Shown here: one piece after another, positions 36,352 through 44,741 of the stretch | Layout of the letters: every line of letters starts with the position of its first letter | Position numbering within the stretch: position 1 is the stretch's first letter | Assembly (NCBI RefSeq): GCF_001424105.1 | Contig: NZ_LMQH01000012.1 | Coordinates: 362,503-426,502 of the forward strand | Source of the DNA: Chryseobacterium sp. Leaf394 | Lineage (GTDB): Bacteria; Bacteroidota; Bacteroidia; Flavobacteriales; Weeksellaceae | Length of the DNA stretch: 64,000 nt | Direction of reading: 5' to 3' | Position numbers and translations under genes: made by a program | Notes under the pieces: generated by a model | What the model was told of the DNA's origin: nothing | What the model saw: the letters and a program-made list of their open reading frames with translations, nothing else | Database searches by the model: none

Positions 36352-37044
36352 ATGAAGAATAATATTTTAAAAATTACAGCCGTTTTAGGTCTTTCAGCAG
36401 CATTGTTTACTTCATGCGGACCAAAAGACAGTACGCCTTTGGTATATTTTCCGGATATGTATTTTCCTGTAGCTTACGATCCTTTGATGAAGGCTCAGGA
36501 TGCTTATTCAGATCATGAAAACGAAATTCCTGCTTTTGTAAAAAATAACGGTGCAACAGGTCTTTCTCCTGTAGAAGGATCAGTTGCTCAGAATAAAGAC
36601 GGAATTTTCGCTGAAGGTAAACTTCCAAAAAATCCGGATGAGTATAATGCAGGTTATGATGCTTCAAAAGCAGTAACAACATCACCATTGAATCCTGCAA
36701 ACGCCGAAAAAGATATCGAAAGAGGAAAATTCTTATTTGAGCGTACCTGCGCTGCCTGTCATGGTACAGGAGGTGATGGTCAGGGTCCAATCGTACAGAG
36801 CGGAGCTTACGCCGGTGTACCAAATTATGCAGACAGAGAAGTCACTGTAGGATCTGTGCATTATGTATTAACAAACGGTAGAAATGCCATGGGATCTTAT
36901 GCAGGACAGCTGAACCCTGGCGACAGATGGAGAGTGGCAATGTATGTGATGAATGCTTTCAAAAAAGGAGCACCGGCACCTGCAGCAACTCCGGCGGCTA
37001 CGCCAGCAGCAACAACTACTGAATCTACTGAAACTAAAAAATAA
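36352..37044 (+). CDS. actE: Alternative complex III subunit ActE (lipid-anchored monoheme cytochrome c)
   Basis: ActE is a monoheme cytochrome c lipoprotein. I take the ATG at 36352 (MKNNILKITAVLG); an ATG three codons earlier (36343) is also possible. The lipobox is LFTSC. The heme motif is CAACHGTGGDGQGP near residue 135, and the distal Met is probably in GRNAMGSYAGQ. The C-terminus is an Ala/Pro/Thr-rich tail. It passes electrons to the downstream cytochrome or oxidase. It is followed after 8 bp by actF. Confidence 0.93.
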   Translation: MKNNILKITAVLGLSAALFTSCGPKDSTPLVYFPDMYFPVAYDPLMKAQDAYSDHENEIPAFVKNNGATGLSPVEGSVAQNKDGIFAEGKLPKNPDEYNAGYDASKAVTTSPLNPANAEKDIERGKFLFERTCAACHGTGGDGQGPIVQSGAYAGVPNYADREVTVGSVHYVLTNGRNAMGSYAGQLNPGDRWRVAMYVMNAFKKGAPAPAATPAATPAATTTESTETKK

Positions 37045-37052
37045 GAAAAGAA

Positions 37053-38384
37053 ATGTATAGTTTTTCACCAAAATTAAAATCAACTTCTCTCATACTTCTT
37101 GTTGTAGGTTTGGTTCTTTTCATAGCCGGTTATTTCCTGAATAGCGGTTTATCTACTGAGAAAATTCAGCACATGATGCATGAAGTACACGCTTCAGGTC
37201 ATGATGCACCTACGCACTCAAGCCAGCAGGTGGGTCCGCAGGACGAGCAGGCTCATCTTGAGCACGCAACAATGCAGATTCACAATTCGCCTTTGGCATC
37301 TATTCACTTTGTAGCTGTATTTTTCTTCGGAATCAGTGCTGCAGTATTGTTTTTCTACTGTATTCAGCACGCAGCTCATGCTGGATGGCCAATTATCATC
37401 ACGAGAGTAATGGAAGCTATTGCTTCATACATTCCTTTCGGTGGAGCAATCCTGATTGTGATTATGTTACTTAACATTTTCCACCAGGGACATTTATTCC
37501 ACTGGATGGATCCGGATTTAACAGATCCTACATCAGCACACTTTGATGTAATCCTTTTTGAAAAGAAAATTTTCCTGAATATTCCTTTCTACGCGATCAG
37601 AACATTTATCTATGTTTGTGGAGCATCATTCTTTGCATGGAAACTTAAGGCACAGTCTAAAAAAGTAGACGATACAAAATCTTTGGTTGAGTATCAGTTC
37701 CTTTACAGATGGGCAGTTGGTTACATTGCATTCTTCGGATTTGCTTCTGCAGCATGGGCTTGGGACTGGTTGATGTCTATTGACCCTCACTGGTATTCTA
37801 CAATGTATATCTGGTATTCAATGGTAAGCTGTCTTTCAAGTGGTGTTGCGGTTATTATTTTACTAAGTGTTTATCTTAAGAAAAATGGTTTCCTTCCACA
37901 GTTTAATGACAATCACTTACACGATTTAGGAGTTTTCCTTTTCGCTACAAGTTTACTTTGGACGTATACATGGTTTGCACAGTTCATGTTGTACTGGTAC
38001 GCAAACATTCCTGAAGAGGTAAATTATTTCTTCGGAAGATTCCAGCACTATTCGCCTACTTTCCTTCCTATGTTGGTATTCAACTTCCTTTTACCTTTAT
38101 TGGTATTGGTAAGCAGCAGCATCAAGAGAAATTACAAAGTGGTAACTACAATGGCCTGCATCGTTATCTTCGGTCACCTTTTAGATTACTTCAATATGGT
38201 AATGCCGGGAACAGTTGGTCCTTTCTGGAAAACACCTGAATTACTTTTATTGGTAGCAGGAGCGGTATTGTTTGTAGTTGGACTGTTTATGTTTACTGTG
38301 CTTTCTGCATTGTCTAAACTGAAACTGATTCCTACAGGTAACCCTTACCTTCACGAATCTGAAATCTACGAATATCCTTTCTAA
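37053..38384 (+). CDS. actF: Alternative complex III subunit ActF (NrfD-like membrane protein)
   Basis: ActF is the second NrfD-type integral membrane subunit of ACIII, 443 aa with about ten helices. A His-rich loop (HEVHASGHDAPTHSS) follows the first helix. Other family features are LFHWMDPDL, WAWDWLMSIDPHWYST and FAQFMLYWYANIPEE. It ends the operon at a UUCG terminator. In many Bacteroidota cytochrome oxidase genes follow directly; here they do not, so the oxidase must be encoded elsewhere. Confidence 0.93.
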   Translation: MYSFSPKLKSTSLILLVVGLVLFIAGYFLNSGLSTEKIQHMMHEVHASGHDAPTHSSQQVGPQDEQAHLEHATMQIHNSPLASIHFVAVFFFGISAAVLFFYCIQHAAHAGWPIIITRVMEAIASYIPFGGAILIVIMLLNIFHQGHLFHWMDPDLTDPTSAHFDVILFEKKIFLNIPFYAIRTFIYVCGASFFAWKLKAQSKKVDDTKSLVEYQFLYRWAVGYIAFFGFASAAWAWDWLMSIDPHWYSTMYIWYSMVSCLSSGVAVIILLSVYLKKNGFLPQFNDNHLHDLGVFLFATSLLWTYTWFAQFMLYWYANIPEEVNYFFGRFQHYSPTFLPMLVFNFLLPLLVLVSSSIKRNYKVVTTMACIVIFGHLLDYFNMVMPGTVGPFWKTPELLLLVAGAVLFVVGLFMFTVLSALSKLKLIPTGNPYLHESEIYEYPF

Positions 38385-38408
38385 GGTTTCGTCACAGAAT
38401 ATATTACA

Positions 38409-38436
38409 AAAGACTGATCTTCGGATCAGTCTTTTT
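38409..38436 (+). terminator. act operon terminator with UUCG loop
   Basis: AAAGACTGATC (38409-38419) and GATCAGTCTTT (38424-38434) pair perfectly around TTCG, followed by more T. UUCG is an especially stable tetraloop. Confidence 0.92.
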
Positions 38437-38645
38437 TGTTATGAATATTTGAGTGGATATTGGAAGATGGATGCTGGAAGTTATCCATCGCTCACAATGA
38501 AAACTTATTTTTGTACTCTTAACAAAAAATAAATCTCCCGTAACAAAAACTAAATTGAGAGCACTCATTAAATAATTATAAATTCAAGACAACTATTCCG
38601 GATTTTCTTCGTCTTTATAATAAATATTAAAAAAACAAATAAACT

Positions 38646-39662
38646 ATGAATTTCAAAATTAAAACTTCCTTTCTGCTGCTTTTTGTGCTGAACTTTTTCT
38701 TTGCCCAAACCATTACTTTCGTTTCTGAAAGAAGCGGACAACCACTTACCAAAGTTTCTGTTTTCGGCAAAGACGGAAATATTCTCGGCTTTTCTGACAT
38801 TGATGGTAAAATTGAAAAATCTGCTGTTAAACCTGAACAGGAAAAATTTAAACTTATCTATGACAATTTGGTATTGGCAGAACTTTCTTATGCAGAAATC
38901 AATAAAGATGTTGTAAAACTAAATGATAAAGTAAAAGAAATAGAAGCTGTAGTCATTAAAAAATCAAAACCCGCCAAATATCTTTTCATCAAAGGAAATT
39001 TTAATGCTTATGTGACGGTCAACAATATGCTTAACTGCTATGTAGACGGTGTTGCAACCTATGTTTTCGACAATAAAACAAGAAAGGTTAAAGACATTCA
39101 TGTTGAGCAGTACAGGATTTTCCGTCTTGAAAGTGCTACCAATGAGAAGAAAGAAACAGGATCGTGGGATTACAACTCGTGGATGGAAATGCCAAAAATG
39201 AAGAATGTAGGAAATTATGAAGACTATCAGACAAGAAGATTTAAAATAAAAGAACTTAAAGGCACATTCAAAGACGAGATTGAAGTTACGGGAGAGGCAT
39301 TTCAGGAAAAAGAACTTTCTTTCCTGGGCTACAGAATCTATGACCTCAGATCAGTCATGAACCTTTCATTTGAAAAAGAATCAAAAAAACAGCTGAGAGA
39401 TTTTACAGAATATAACGAGATTATGTACATAAAACTGAAGCACAAAAGCGAGGCTGACTATAATCAGGTGATTGTCTACAAAAATTTTCACCCAACAGAA
39501 CTCGATTATGCCGATAAAGATAATGTGCAAGAAGTAAAATACAACAAAAACCAAAGCAACTACAGCACAAAATACTGGGAAGAGCCTTCATTTCCGAATA
39601 TGCAGACTGTTTTCAGTTCATTCTTTAAAGATGATTTAAAGGAAAAACAAAACGCCAAATAA
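38646..39662 (+). CDS. Secreted protein with carboxypeptidase-D-like N-terminus
   Basis: This 338-residue protein has a signal peptide ending FFFAQ. Residues 22-85 look like a carboxypeptidase-regulatory-like beta domain (TFVSERSGQPLTKVSVFGKDGNILGFSDIDGKI), as in TonB-dependent receptor plugs and many secreted Bacteroidota proteins. The rest is a charged alpha/beta region I do not recognise. There is no C-terminal sorting signal and no barrel. It is probably periplasmic, function unknown. The 260 bp upstream hold the act terminator and a short TGGAAG-rich patch but no gene. Confidence 0.65.
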   Translation: MNFKIKTSFLLLFVLNFFFAQTITFVSERSGQPLTKVSVFGKDGNILGFSDIDGKIEKSAVKPEQEKFKLIYDNLVLAELSYAEINKDVVKLNDKVKEIEAVVIKKSKPAKYLFIKGNFNAYVTVNNMLNCYVDGVATYVFDNKTRKVKDIHVEQYRIFRLESATNEKKETGSWDYNSWMEMPKMKNVGNYEDYQTRRFKIKELKGTFKDEIEVTGEAFQEKELSFLGYRIYDLRSVMNLSFEKESKKQLRDFTEYNEIMYIKLKHKSEADYNQVIVYKNFHPTELDYADKDNVQEVKYNKNQSNYSTKYWEEPSFPNMQTVFSSFFKDDLKEKQNAK

Positions 39663-39790
39663 AAAACGCTCATATAAAAGGTTTTATTTAAATTTGCAAC
39701 AAACCACCATCCATTGAAATCGCTGTAATTTGGAGAAACAAACATGATATAGCGATTGCATGTGGCCAGGAAAAAAATAAATACGTACAT

Positions 39791-40969
39791 ATGAAAAAGG
39801 TTAGATTCTTTTTACTGATTGCCGGTCTCGCACTTCTTACATCGTGTAAGAAAGACCATGTAGACGCAAGTTCCACACAGTCTTTGCAGTCGAGCATTAA
39901 CGATATGACGTCGAGTCTGAACACACTGCAGCAGATTAAATTTAATGAAGCTTTATACGTACTCAAAACTTTCGGTGTAGAGGCTGAAGGTGACATTAAT
40001 GAACTGAAAGCATTAGGCAAACTGATTGACGGTAAAAAAGTACCTGAAATTCTTTCTCTCGCCGATCAGGTGGCACAGAAAAACAATATGGACTGGACGA
40101 GCACAGCTCCGCCATCTTTAGGTGAAATGGATATTTTCGGAGATCTCAATCCGAAAGAAGTAGATTCAAATGACGTGCGTGCCAGCTCTGTAAATCTTAT
40201 CACAAAATATTCCGGAGACACGGGAAGCGGCCCGACTGCCGTACAGATCATCCCGAAACTGGTAGATGCATCCGGAAATCCGGTTTCTTTCAGTGGTGCC
40301 ACTTTGGAGACTACTCTGGAAGTTTTCAATAATGGTGTAAAACTGTCTACCGCAAAAAATATCATGCTGGATAATAATTTTAAAGGATTTTATTTAAAAT
40401 TTTCTTCGCTTTCGGCAGAAAGGGTGAACGATGGTAAAATTGATATCACCGTATCAGTAAAAACCTCTGCGAAGACTTTAAAAATGACAAAAATCGGCTT
40501 GGATGTCAATCCTTCCGCTTTAAAAATGCCGGCACCGCCAAAAGTAGATTCCACAGCGATTACAGAACCAACTTTCCCGGATGTAACCACACCAACAGGA
40601 ACACCTACAGATCCTTCAACAACAACTCCTGCTACACCAAAACAACCTACTGCAGACCCAAAATCTACAGTAAATAAATTTTTGAATAATGTAAGTTCTC
40701 AAAATCTGAAAGCCGCATTTGACGCATCAAGCAACCCAAGTTGGGGAAGTTATGATGCTTTTTCAAATCCTACCTCAGGTTTTGGAGCAGTGAAAAATGT
40801 TTCCGTAAAAAATATAAGTACGAATGCATCAACGCCAAATTCTGCAAGCGTGAATGCTACTTACGATGTCACCGATAAAAGCGGAAAAACAACCGCTCTG
40901 AAAGTAACTTTCGGATTGAAAAACGTAAACGGAGACTGGAAAATTTCAAGCTATAAAATCAATCCTTAA
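39791..40969 (+). CDS. Lipoprotein with Pro/Thr linker and NTF2-like C-terminus
   Basis: This 392-residue SPII lipoprotein (LLTSCKKD, Cys about residue 19) opens with a helical segment, followed by a beta-sandwich-like domain (residues 150-255). A low-complexity Pro/Thr linker (VTTPTGTPTDPSTTTPATP) follows. The C-terminal 100 residues resemble a DUF4878/NTF2-like fold (VNKFLNNVSSQNLKAAF to GDWKISSYKI). Its stop codon overlaps the start of apt by one base, so it is translationally coupled to a cytosolic purine salvage gene, an odd pairing. Function unknown. Confidence 0.7.
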   Translation: MKKVRFFLLIAGLALLTSCKKDHVDASSTQSLQSSINDMTSSLNTLQQIKFNEALYVLKTFGVEAEGDINELKALGKLIDGKKVPEILSLADQVAQKNNMDWTSTAPPSLGEMDIFGDLNPKEVDSNDVRASSVNLITKYSGDTGSGPTAVQIIPKLVDASGNPVSFSGATLETTLEVFNNGVKLSTAKNIMLDNNFKGFYLKFSSLSAERVNDGKIDITVSVKTSAKTLKMTKIGLDVNPSALKMPAPPKVDSTAITEPTFPDVTTPTGTPTDPSTTTPATPKQPTADPKSTVNKFLNNVSSQNLKAAFDASSNPSWGSYDAFSNPTSGFGAVKNVSVKNISTNASTPNSASVNATYDVTDKSGKTTALKVTFGLKNVNGDWKISSYKINP

Positions 40970-41505
40970 TGGCGTCTCAGGAACTTGTAAAGAGATTAAA
41001 CCAGACCATAGAAAATATTCCTGATTTTCCTATTGACGGAATTCAGTTTAAAGATATTTCCACCATTTTTCTCGATCATCAGCTTTACAAAGATGTGATC
41101 GCAGATTTTGTACAGTTCAGCAAAGGAAAAATCGATGCAGTCTGCGGAATTGAAAGCCGTGGTTATCTGTTTGGAATTGCGATTGCCACAGCACTTGAAG
41201 TTCCATTCATTTTAATCAGAAAAGCAGGAAAACTGCCCCCGCCGGTCATTTCAGAAAGCTATGACCTCGAGTACGGAAGTGCCGTGATTGAAACCCGTGA
41301 AGGTCAGATTAAAAAAGGACAGCGCATTTTGATTCACGACGATCTCCTGGCAACGGGCGGAACTACCGAAGCTGCTGCAAAACTGGTTGAAAAACAAGGT
41401 GCAGAAGTCTCGCAGTGCAGCTTTCTGATTGGTTTAAAAGACCTTAAAGGAGATGAAAAATTAAAGAAATTCAATGCGGAAATTTACCGCACTTTAGAAT
41501 ATTAA
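40969..41505 (+). CDS. apt: Adenine phosphoribosyltransferase
   Basis: This enzyme converts adenine and PRPP to AMP in purine salvage. At 178 aa it has the usual length. Signatures are FPIDGIQFKDISTIF, CGIESRGYLFG, RKAGKLPPPV and the PRPP loop ILIHDDLLATGGTTEAA. It begins at the last base of the preceding lipoprotein gene. PRPP comes from Prs (17777). Confidence 0.96.
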   Translation: MASQELVKRLNQTIENIPDFPIDGIQFKDISTIFLDHQLYKDVIADFVQFSKGKIDAVCGIESRGYLFGIAIATALEVPFILIRKAGKLPPPVISESYDLEYGSAVIETREGQIKKGQRILIHDDLLATGGTTEAAAKLVEKQGAEVSQCSFLIGLKDLKGDEKLKKFNAEIYRTLEY

Positions 41506-41535
41506 AATTTAAAACTAATAATACTCGCAAAGTAT

Positions 41536-41566
41536 TTTGTAAATCATTCAGAAACAATTAAATTTG
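41536..41566 (+). promoter_or_regulatory. Promoter of the TPR protein-ribH unit (TTTG-N19-TAAATTTG)
   Basis: TTTG (41536-41539), exactly 19 nt, then TAAATTTG (41559-41566), 21 nt before the ATG. This is one of the best promoter matches in the window. Confidence 0.7.
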
Positions 41567-41587
41567 CAGTTCAATTTTTAAGAATTT

Positions 41588-42298
41588 ATGGCAAAATTGG
41601 GAAATAAGGCTCCGAACGAGCAGGAAGGTAAAGAAACAGTGGAATTCTTTAAAGACCTTGACAGAGAAGCTTTAAACACAGAAAGATTCCTTGAAAAATA
41701 TTCAAAACCGTTAGGTATTGCTTTTGGTGTATTGGTTTTAGGCGTATTAGGATTTTTCGGATACCAGCAGTTTGTGGTAGCTCCAAAAAATGCTGAGGCA
41801 GTAAAAACCTATCTTTCTGCACAGAAAAATCTTACAGAAGGTAAAGATAAAGAAGCCTTAGGTGGAAAATCTGCAGCAAATCCGGGATTTTTAGGTACTT
41901 ACAACGAGTATTCTTCTACTAAAGTTGGTAAACTGGCTGGTTACAACGCGGCTCTTTTAAAATTCAAGGAAGGAAAATTTCAGGAAGCTTACGATCTGAT
42001 GGACAAATTTTCTTCAGACAATAAGACTTTAGAGGCAATGAAATATGGTGTAATGGCAGATGCACAGTCTGGTTTGAACAAAAATACTGAAGCTTTAAGC
42101 CTTTTAGACAAAGCAGTTTCTGCATCAAATGACCCTTATACAACGTATTATTTTACAAGAAAAGCAGGTATTTTGGCTTTAGGTTTAAAGAAAAATGCAG
42201 AGGCTAAAAAATATTTTACTACAATTGACGAAAAATACCAGGATTACGACAACGGAATGTCTGATTCTTACATTGAAATGTCTAAATATTTAAACTAA
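41588..42298 (+). CDS. Membrane-anchored TPR protein (YfgM-like)
   Basis: This 236-residue protein has a cytosolic N-terminus of about 42 residues, one transmembrane helix (PLGIAFGVLVLGVLGFFGY), and TPR-like helix pairs in the periplasmic part (YNAALLKFKEGKFQEAYDLM, ADAQSGLNKNTEALSLLDKAV). The layout is that of YfgM, which assists periplasmic chaperones near the Sec translocon. It precedes ribH by only 3 bp, so they share a transcript, as commonly seen in flavobacteria. The detailed role is unproved. Confidence 0.8.
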   Translation: MAKLGNKAPNEQEGKETVEFFKDLDREALNTERFLEKYSKPLGIAFGVLVLGVLGFFGYQQFVVAPKNAEAVKTYLSAQKNLTEGKDKEALGGKSAANPGFLGTYNEYSSTKVGKLAGYNAALLKFKEGKFQEAYDLMDKFSSDNKTLEAMKYGVMADAQSGLNKNTEALSLLDKAVSASNDPYTTYYFTRKAGILALGLKKNAEAKKYFTTIDEKYQDYDNGMSDSYIEMSKYLN

Positions 42299-42301
42299 AA
42301 C

Positions 42302-42817
42302 ATGGCAACAGTTAATCTTTCAGATTACAAGCCACTTCATATATCCAATGCCGAAGATTTTTCTATCGGCATTGTTTTTTCTGAGTGGAATGACTTTGTA
42401 ACTTACAACCTTCGTGATGCAGCGCTTGAAATTCTTGAAAAAGAAGGCGTAAAAAAAGAAAACATAAAACTATACTCAGTTCCCGGAGCTTTTGAACTGA
42501 ATTATGCGAGCATGCAGCTTTGCAAAGAGCGTAAGTTTGATGCTGTAATTTCAATCGGATGCGTTATCCGTGGAGAAACGCCTCATTTTGATTTTGTGTG
42601 TGACGCAGTAGCGCAAGGAATTAAAGACTGTAATATCCTGACCGATACTCCAACTATTTTCTGCGTTTTAACTGACGATACCAAGGAGCAATCGATCGCA
42701 AGAAGTGGCGGCGATCTTGGTAACAAAGGTGTGGAAGCGGCAGTGACGGCTTTAAGAATGATTGATTTTAAAAAGAATCTTTCAGAGAAAAAAGGAGATA
42801 TTGGTTTTGGGAAATAA
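42302..42817 (+). CDS. ribH: 6,7-dimethyl-8-ribityllumazine synthase
   Basis: This enzyme makes the lumazine precursor of riboflavin. It has 171 aa. Signatures are FSIGIVFSEWNDFVTYNL (substrate loop), VPGAFELNYASM, and SIGCVIRGETPHFDFVCDAVAQGI with the catalytic His. Other rib genes are not in the window. It is cotranscribed with the TPR protein and ends at a hairpin. Confidence 0.95.
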   Translation: MATVNLSDYKPLHISNAEDFSIGIVFSEWNDFVTYNLRDAALEILEKEGVKKENIKLYSVPGAFELNYASMQLCKERKFDAVISIGCVIRGETPHFDFVCDAVAQGIKDCNILTDTPTIFCVLTDDTKEQSIARSGGDLGNKGVEAAVTALRMIDFKKNLSEKKGDIGFGK

Positions 42818-42838
42818 AACGGAATATATTTGAATAAC

Positions 42839-42863
42839 AAAGGAGCTTTTACAGCTCCTTTTC
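42839..42863 (+). terminator. ribH terminator
   Basis: AAAGGAGCT (42839-42847) pairs with AGCTCCTTT (42853-42861), then TT. It overlaps the last codons of the convergent glutathionylspermidine synthase-like gene. Confidence 0.7.
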
Positions 42864-44009
42864 CTTTATATACAGTTTATTCTGATCAATTAAATGCGGC
42901 ACAAACCGGCTTTGATTATTCGTAATTAAATTGACACTTTCCCTGATTCCGATTCCGGCAGATTCCTGACCGATGACCCAGCTTCCGATGACAGGATAAT
43001 TTCCTTCAAAATTGGGAAGTTCAAACAACTGCTGATAGATGAAACCGTTTTTGGCATAATCGCCTTCATTTTTCTCTACCAAAACACTGTTTTTGTGCAG
43101 GCTCACATTCGCTCCTTCTCTGGAATAGATTGGTTTTTTAACGAAATCCGTCAGAGTTCTCTGTTCAAAATAAGATTCTAAAAGATAAGGATGGTTTGGG
43201 TACATTTCCCAGAGAATCGGCAAAATAGCTTTTGAGGAAAGAAGAATTTTCCAGGCAGGCTCCATCCATTGAGATCTGAAATTATTTTTAACCAGTTTTT
43301 CGCCAAAACCGTCATCCAGAATCCATTCGTAAGGATAAAGTTTAAAAATATATTCCATTACACTTCGGTCAGCTGCAATGAATTCTCCTGCATCTTCTGC
43401 CCAGCCGATGTCCTGAACGGGAATAAACTCTGTTTCAAAACCGGCTTGTGTAGCACAGTCGCGCAGATATTCCACATTGGTGACGTCTTCAATATTCGTT
43501 AATGATGCAAAATAAATATAATGCGGATTCATGTACTTTTTAAGATACGTCCAGTAATCCACCAGTTTTTCATGGATTGAATTGAACTGATCTTTCCCCG
43601 GAAACATTTCCTGCAGCCAATACCACTGAATCACCGATGCTTCATAAAGAGAGGTCGGCGTATCGGCATTAAACTCAAGAAGTTTTAAATTTTTTCCGTC
43701 AAAGCCAAAGTCAAATCTTCCGTAGATTGACGGATGATCTTCTTCCCAGCTCGTCACAATATATTTTCTGAAATATTCAGGAATATTAAACCGGTCCCAA
43801 AGGTTTTTATCAATCACATAATCTACAGCTTCAAGACACATCTGCCATAATTCCGCAGTTGCCCGTTCAATTGTATTGATTTCATCCATTGAAAATTCAT
43901 AGTAATGACTTTCATCCCAATAGAGATCTTCCATAGAATGATAGCCAAAACCAAGGTTTTCAAGCTTATGTTCCCAGTTTTTTCTGAATGATGAGGCGAT
44001 TCTTTTCAT
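42849..44009 (-). CDS. Glutathionylspermidine synthase-like ATP-grasp protein (YgiC-like)
   Basis: This 386-residue protein belongs to the ATP-grasp family of the GspS C-terminal synthetase domain, like E. coli YgiC/YjfC. Visible features are YGRFDFGFDGKNLKLLEFNADTP (metal and ATP contacts), PAWKILLSSKAILPILWEMYPNHPYLL, KPIYSREGANV and VIGSWVIGQESAGIGIRES near the end. It lacks the amidase domain of true GspS, so it may link another carboxylate and amine. It lies 9 bp downstream of a YgiB-like lipoprotein, echoing the E. coli ygiB-ygiC pair. Confidence 0.88.
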   Translation of the reverse strand: MKRIASSFRKNWEHKLENLGFGYHSMEDLYWDESHYYEFSMDEINTIERATAELWQMCLEAVDYVIDKNLWDRFNIPEYFRKYIVTSWEEDHPSIYGRFDFGFDGKNLKLLEFNADTPTSLYEASVIQWYWLQEMFPGKDQFNSIHEKLVDYWTYLKKYMNPHYIYFASLTNIEDVTNVEYLRDCATQAGFETEFIPVQDIGWAEDAGEFIAADRSVMEYIFKLYPYEWILDDGFGEKLVKNNFRSQWMEPAWKILLSSKAILPILWEMYPNHPYLLESYFEQRTLTDFVKKPIYSREGANVSLHKNSVLVEKNEGDYAKNGFIYQQLFELPNFEGNYPVIGSWVIGQESAGIGIRESVNLITNNQSRFVPHLIDQNKLYIKEKEL

Positions 44010-44018
44010 TTTTAAATT

Positions 44019-44351
44019 CTAAGATGATGCACGGAAACCGCTTCTGCCCAGTCCGCCTCTTATTACATTTCCCTTGTGCGTGCTTCTCCCGATATTTGAT
44101 TTTGAGCTGATGGCATCACTGTAATATCCTGACCTTTGATAAGCTCCGTTGCTGTAAGCTCCATACGGACGGAAGGCGTGGTACAGCAAAAATCCTGTCA
44201 TAAAACCATGCGTCGGAGAATAGGAAGCTGTGGTATCTGACCGCATATACACTTTTTTCTCATTTTGCGCCTGTCCTTTTGGTGGCTCCTGCGAGCAGGC
44301 GGCTAGAATTCCGGTAACGAAAAGGAGCTTTATAGATTTCGATTTCTTCAT
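44019..44351 (-). CDS. Small YgiB/UPF0323-like lipoprotein
   Basis: This 110-residue lipoprotein (LAACSQEP, Cys about residue 19) has a Gly/Ser/Tyr-rich mature part: GFMTGFLLYHAFRPYGAYSNGAY and the end GGLGRSGFRASS. That composition and the terminal GFGxSG-type motif resemble YgiB (DUF1190)/UPF0323 proteins. It sits immediately before the YgiC-like ATP-grasp gene, which is the best support for the assignment. Its start overlaps the stop of the upstream lipoprotein gene by one base. Function unknown; possibly the substrate or anchor of the ATP-grasp enzyme. Confidence 0.65.
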   Translation of the reverse strand: MKKSKSIKLLFVTGILAACSQEPPKGQAQNEKKVYMRSDTTASYSPTHGFMTGFLLYHAFRPYGAYSNGAYQRSGYYSDAISSKSNIGRSTHKGNVIRGGLGRSGFRASS

Positions 44352-44677
44352 TACTGTACGGTGATATAAAATTCGTAATCCTTTTTCACTTTTGTGCTGT
44401 GCTCATTTCCGTTTTCATCTTCTACAACCTGCAGAGAGTCTCCCAGCGCAGGAATTGTATCCCTTTTAATAATTTCTCGGAAGAGTTTATTGTCTTTCCA
44501 GATCTTATGTTTGGTAATCAGAACATCAGCGGTATCGATATGCTGTACAGAAAGTTCAGTTTCCACAGAAGATTTTTTGTCTACATTTTGTACCTCATCT
44601 TCTTTTTCTTCAGTATCATCACAAGCCGTTGCCGTAATTAAACCAAAAATTAAAAGACATAATTTAAATTTTCTCAC
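44351..44677 (-). CDS. Small lipoprotein, first gene of the YgiBC-like unit
   Basis: This 108-residue SPII lipoprotein (GLITATACDDTEEKEDE, Cys about residue 19) has an acidic linker after the Cys and a beta-rich C-terminus (HKIWKDNKLFREI, KVKKDYEFYITVQ). It is not a family I recognise. It is first of three tightly packed minus-strand genes (stop/start overlap with the next), so it likely works with the YgiB-like lipoprotein and the ATP-grasp protein. Confidence 0.65.
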   Translation of the reverse strand: MRKFKLCLLIFGLITATACDDTEEKEDEVQNVDKKSSVETELSVQHIDTADVLITKHKIWKDNKLFREIIKRDTIPALGDSLQVVEDENGNEHSTKVKKDYEFYITVQ

Positions 44678-44741
44678 TTTAGTTATATTTTTCTACAAAA
44701 ATATTATTTAAAATTCTAAATTTACCCAAAAAATTACAGAT

